Origin: Roseibium aggregatum
GTDB lineage: Bacteria > Pseudomonadota > Alphaproteobacteria > Rhizobiales > Stappiaceae
Length of the DNA stretch: 64,000 nucleotides
Direction: 5' to 3'
Assembly: GCF_017309185.1 (NCBI RefSeq)
Contig: NZ_JAEKJZ010000002.1
Location: 62,001-126,000 of the forward strand
Positions 63,675-64,000 of this stretch are shown here, piece after piece. The notes under the pieces are model-generated. The model saw only the letters and a list, made by a program, of their open reading frames with translations, was not told where the DNA came from and made no database searches. Within the stretch, counting starts at the first letter, position 1. Each line of letters starts with the position of its first letter. The position numbers and the translations under genes are program-made.

Positions 63675-64000
63675 TTATTCCGCCTTTTCGGAATAACCTT
63701 CCAGCATGTCGAGCCACTCGCCGCTTTCAAACCAGTAGACCTGAAGATCCTCAAGGAAACCGTTGGCCTCGTTCTCCACGATCCAGGCATTGAGGAAATT
63801 CAGCATGTGCGGGCTGTCCGGCCGGGTGACCATGCCCTGCCGGGTGGAAACAAGCGGTGTCTCTTCGGCGGCATAGCGGCCAGGATCCCGCGCGACGATG
63901 AAGGCGGGGTAAGGTGTCGGAACAATCGCACCGCTGACGGACCCGTCAAGGAAGGCGTCGCGCATGGCGGCCGGGTCTTCGTAAGGGACGAGTTCCGAGG
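63675..64000 (-). CDS. Family-3 solute-binding protein, C-terminal part (cut by window edge)
   Basis: The open frame runs off the right edge, so only the last 108 residues are seen. Segments DAFLDGSVSGAIVPTPYPAFIVARDPGRYAAEETPLVSTRQGMVTRPDSPHMLNFLNAWIVENEANGFLEDLQVYW match the second lobe of periplasmic amino-acid-type binding proteins. The ligand cannot be inferred from this part. Confidence 0.75.
   Translation of the reverse strand, partial: SELVPYEDPAAMRDAFLDGSVSGAIVPTPYPAFIVARDPGRYAAEETPLVSTRQGMVTRPDSPHMLNFLNAWIVENEANGFLEDLQVYWFESGEWLDMLEGYSEKAE

Overview
The window reads as a chromosomal segment of a GC-rich alphaproteobacterium. The gene content (heterodimeric methylmalonyl-CoA mutase with MeaB, TRAP and tripartite-tricarboxylate transporters, a folE-hisI pair, a TIGR03808-type Tat protein, a cytochrome c' pair) points to Hyphomicrobiales, perhaps a marine Stappiaceae/Roseibium-like bacterium. 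That placement is inference; no rRNA or tRNA is present to confirm it. Coding density is high. I saw no insertion sequence, prophage, CRISPR array or replication origin.

Layout. 0.1-12.3 kb: an anchored protein, oligopeptidase B, a lipoprotein, a LysR regulator divergent from an ABM-DUF2798-RidA operon, a GNAT, a cytochrome c'/dihaem cytochrome c operon, Fe superoxide dismutase, an MFS carrier, a branched-chain aminotransferase, a VOC protein and a HAD dehalogenase. 12.7-16.7 kb: a dctPQM TRAP operon whose small permease carries an extra TM2/coiled-coil N-terminus. 17.2-23 kb: GFA protein, methylmalonyl-CoA mutase subunits, a LuxR-type regulator. 23-35 kb: DUF4332, a HerA-like ATPase, MscS channel, M20 peptidase, LOG hydrolase, DUF1131 lipoprotein, MeaB, pyroglutamyl peptidase, TetR/YHS pair, Tat beta-helix protein. 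35-38.3 kb: a nitrogen-release cluster (DDAH, asparaginase II, aminotransferase). 38.5-42 kb: a large SPFH protein, then a 465-residue protein of unknown family.

43-48.2 kb is a zinc-starvation locus: formamidase, folE-hisI, znuCB and a divergent znuA with a repetitive His-rich loop. Zur-like palindromes precede znuA/znuC and folE, and a weaker one precedes the formamidase. The HisI has Asp where the family has a zinc-ligand Cys. 48.5-52 kb: a SulP transporter and a membrane class III adenylate cyclase. 52-57.2 kb: an RpiR regulator divergent from a tctCBA operon that contains a BMP-family protein lacking a signal peptide. 57.5-63.5 kb: cytosine deaminase with a complete BMP-type nucleoside/nucleobase ABC importer. 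The right edge cuts a family-3 solute-binding protein.

The strongest candidates for something new are the unknown protein at 40600-41997, the zinc-locus HisI variant with its surrounding Zur-like sites, the TM2-DctQ fusion, and the apparently cytoplasmic BMP protein in the tct operon.
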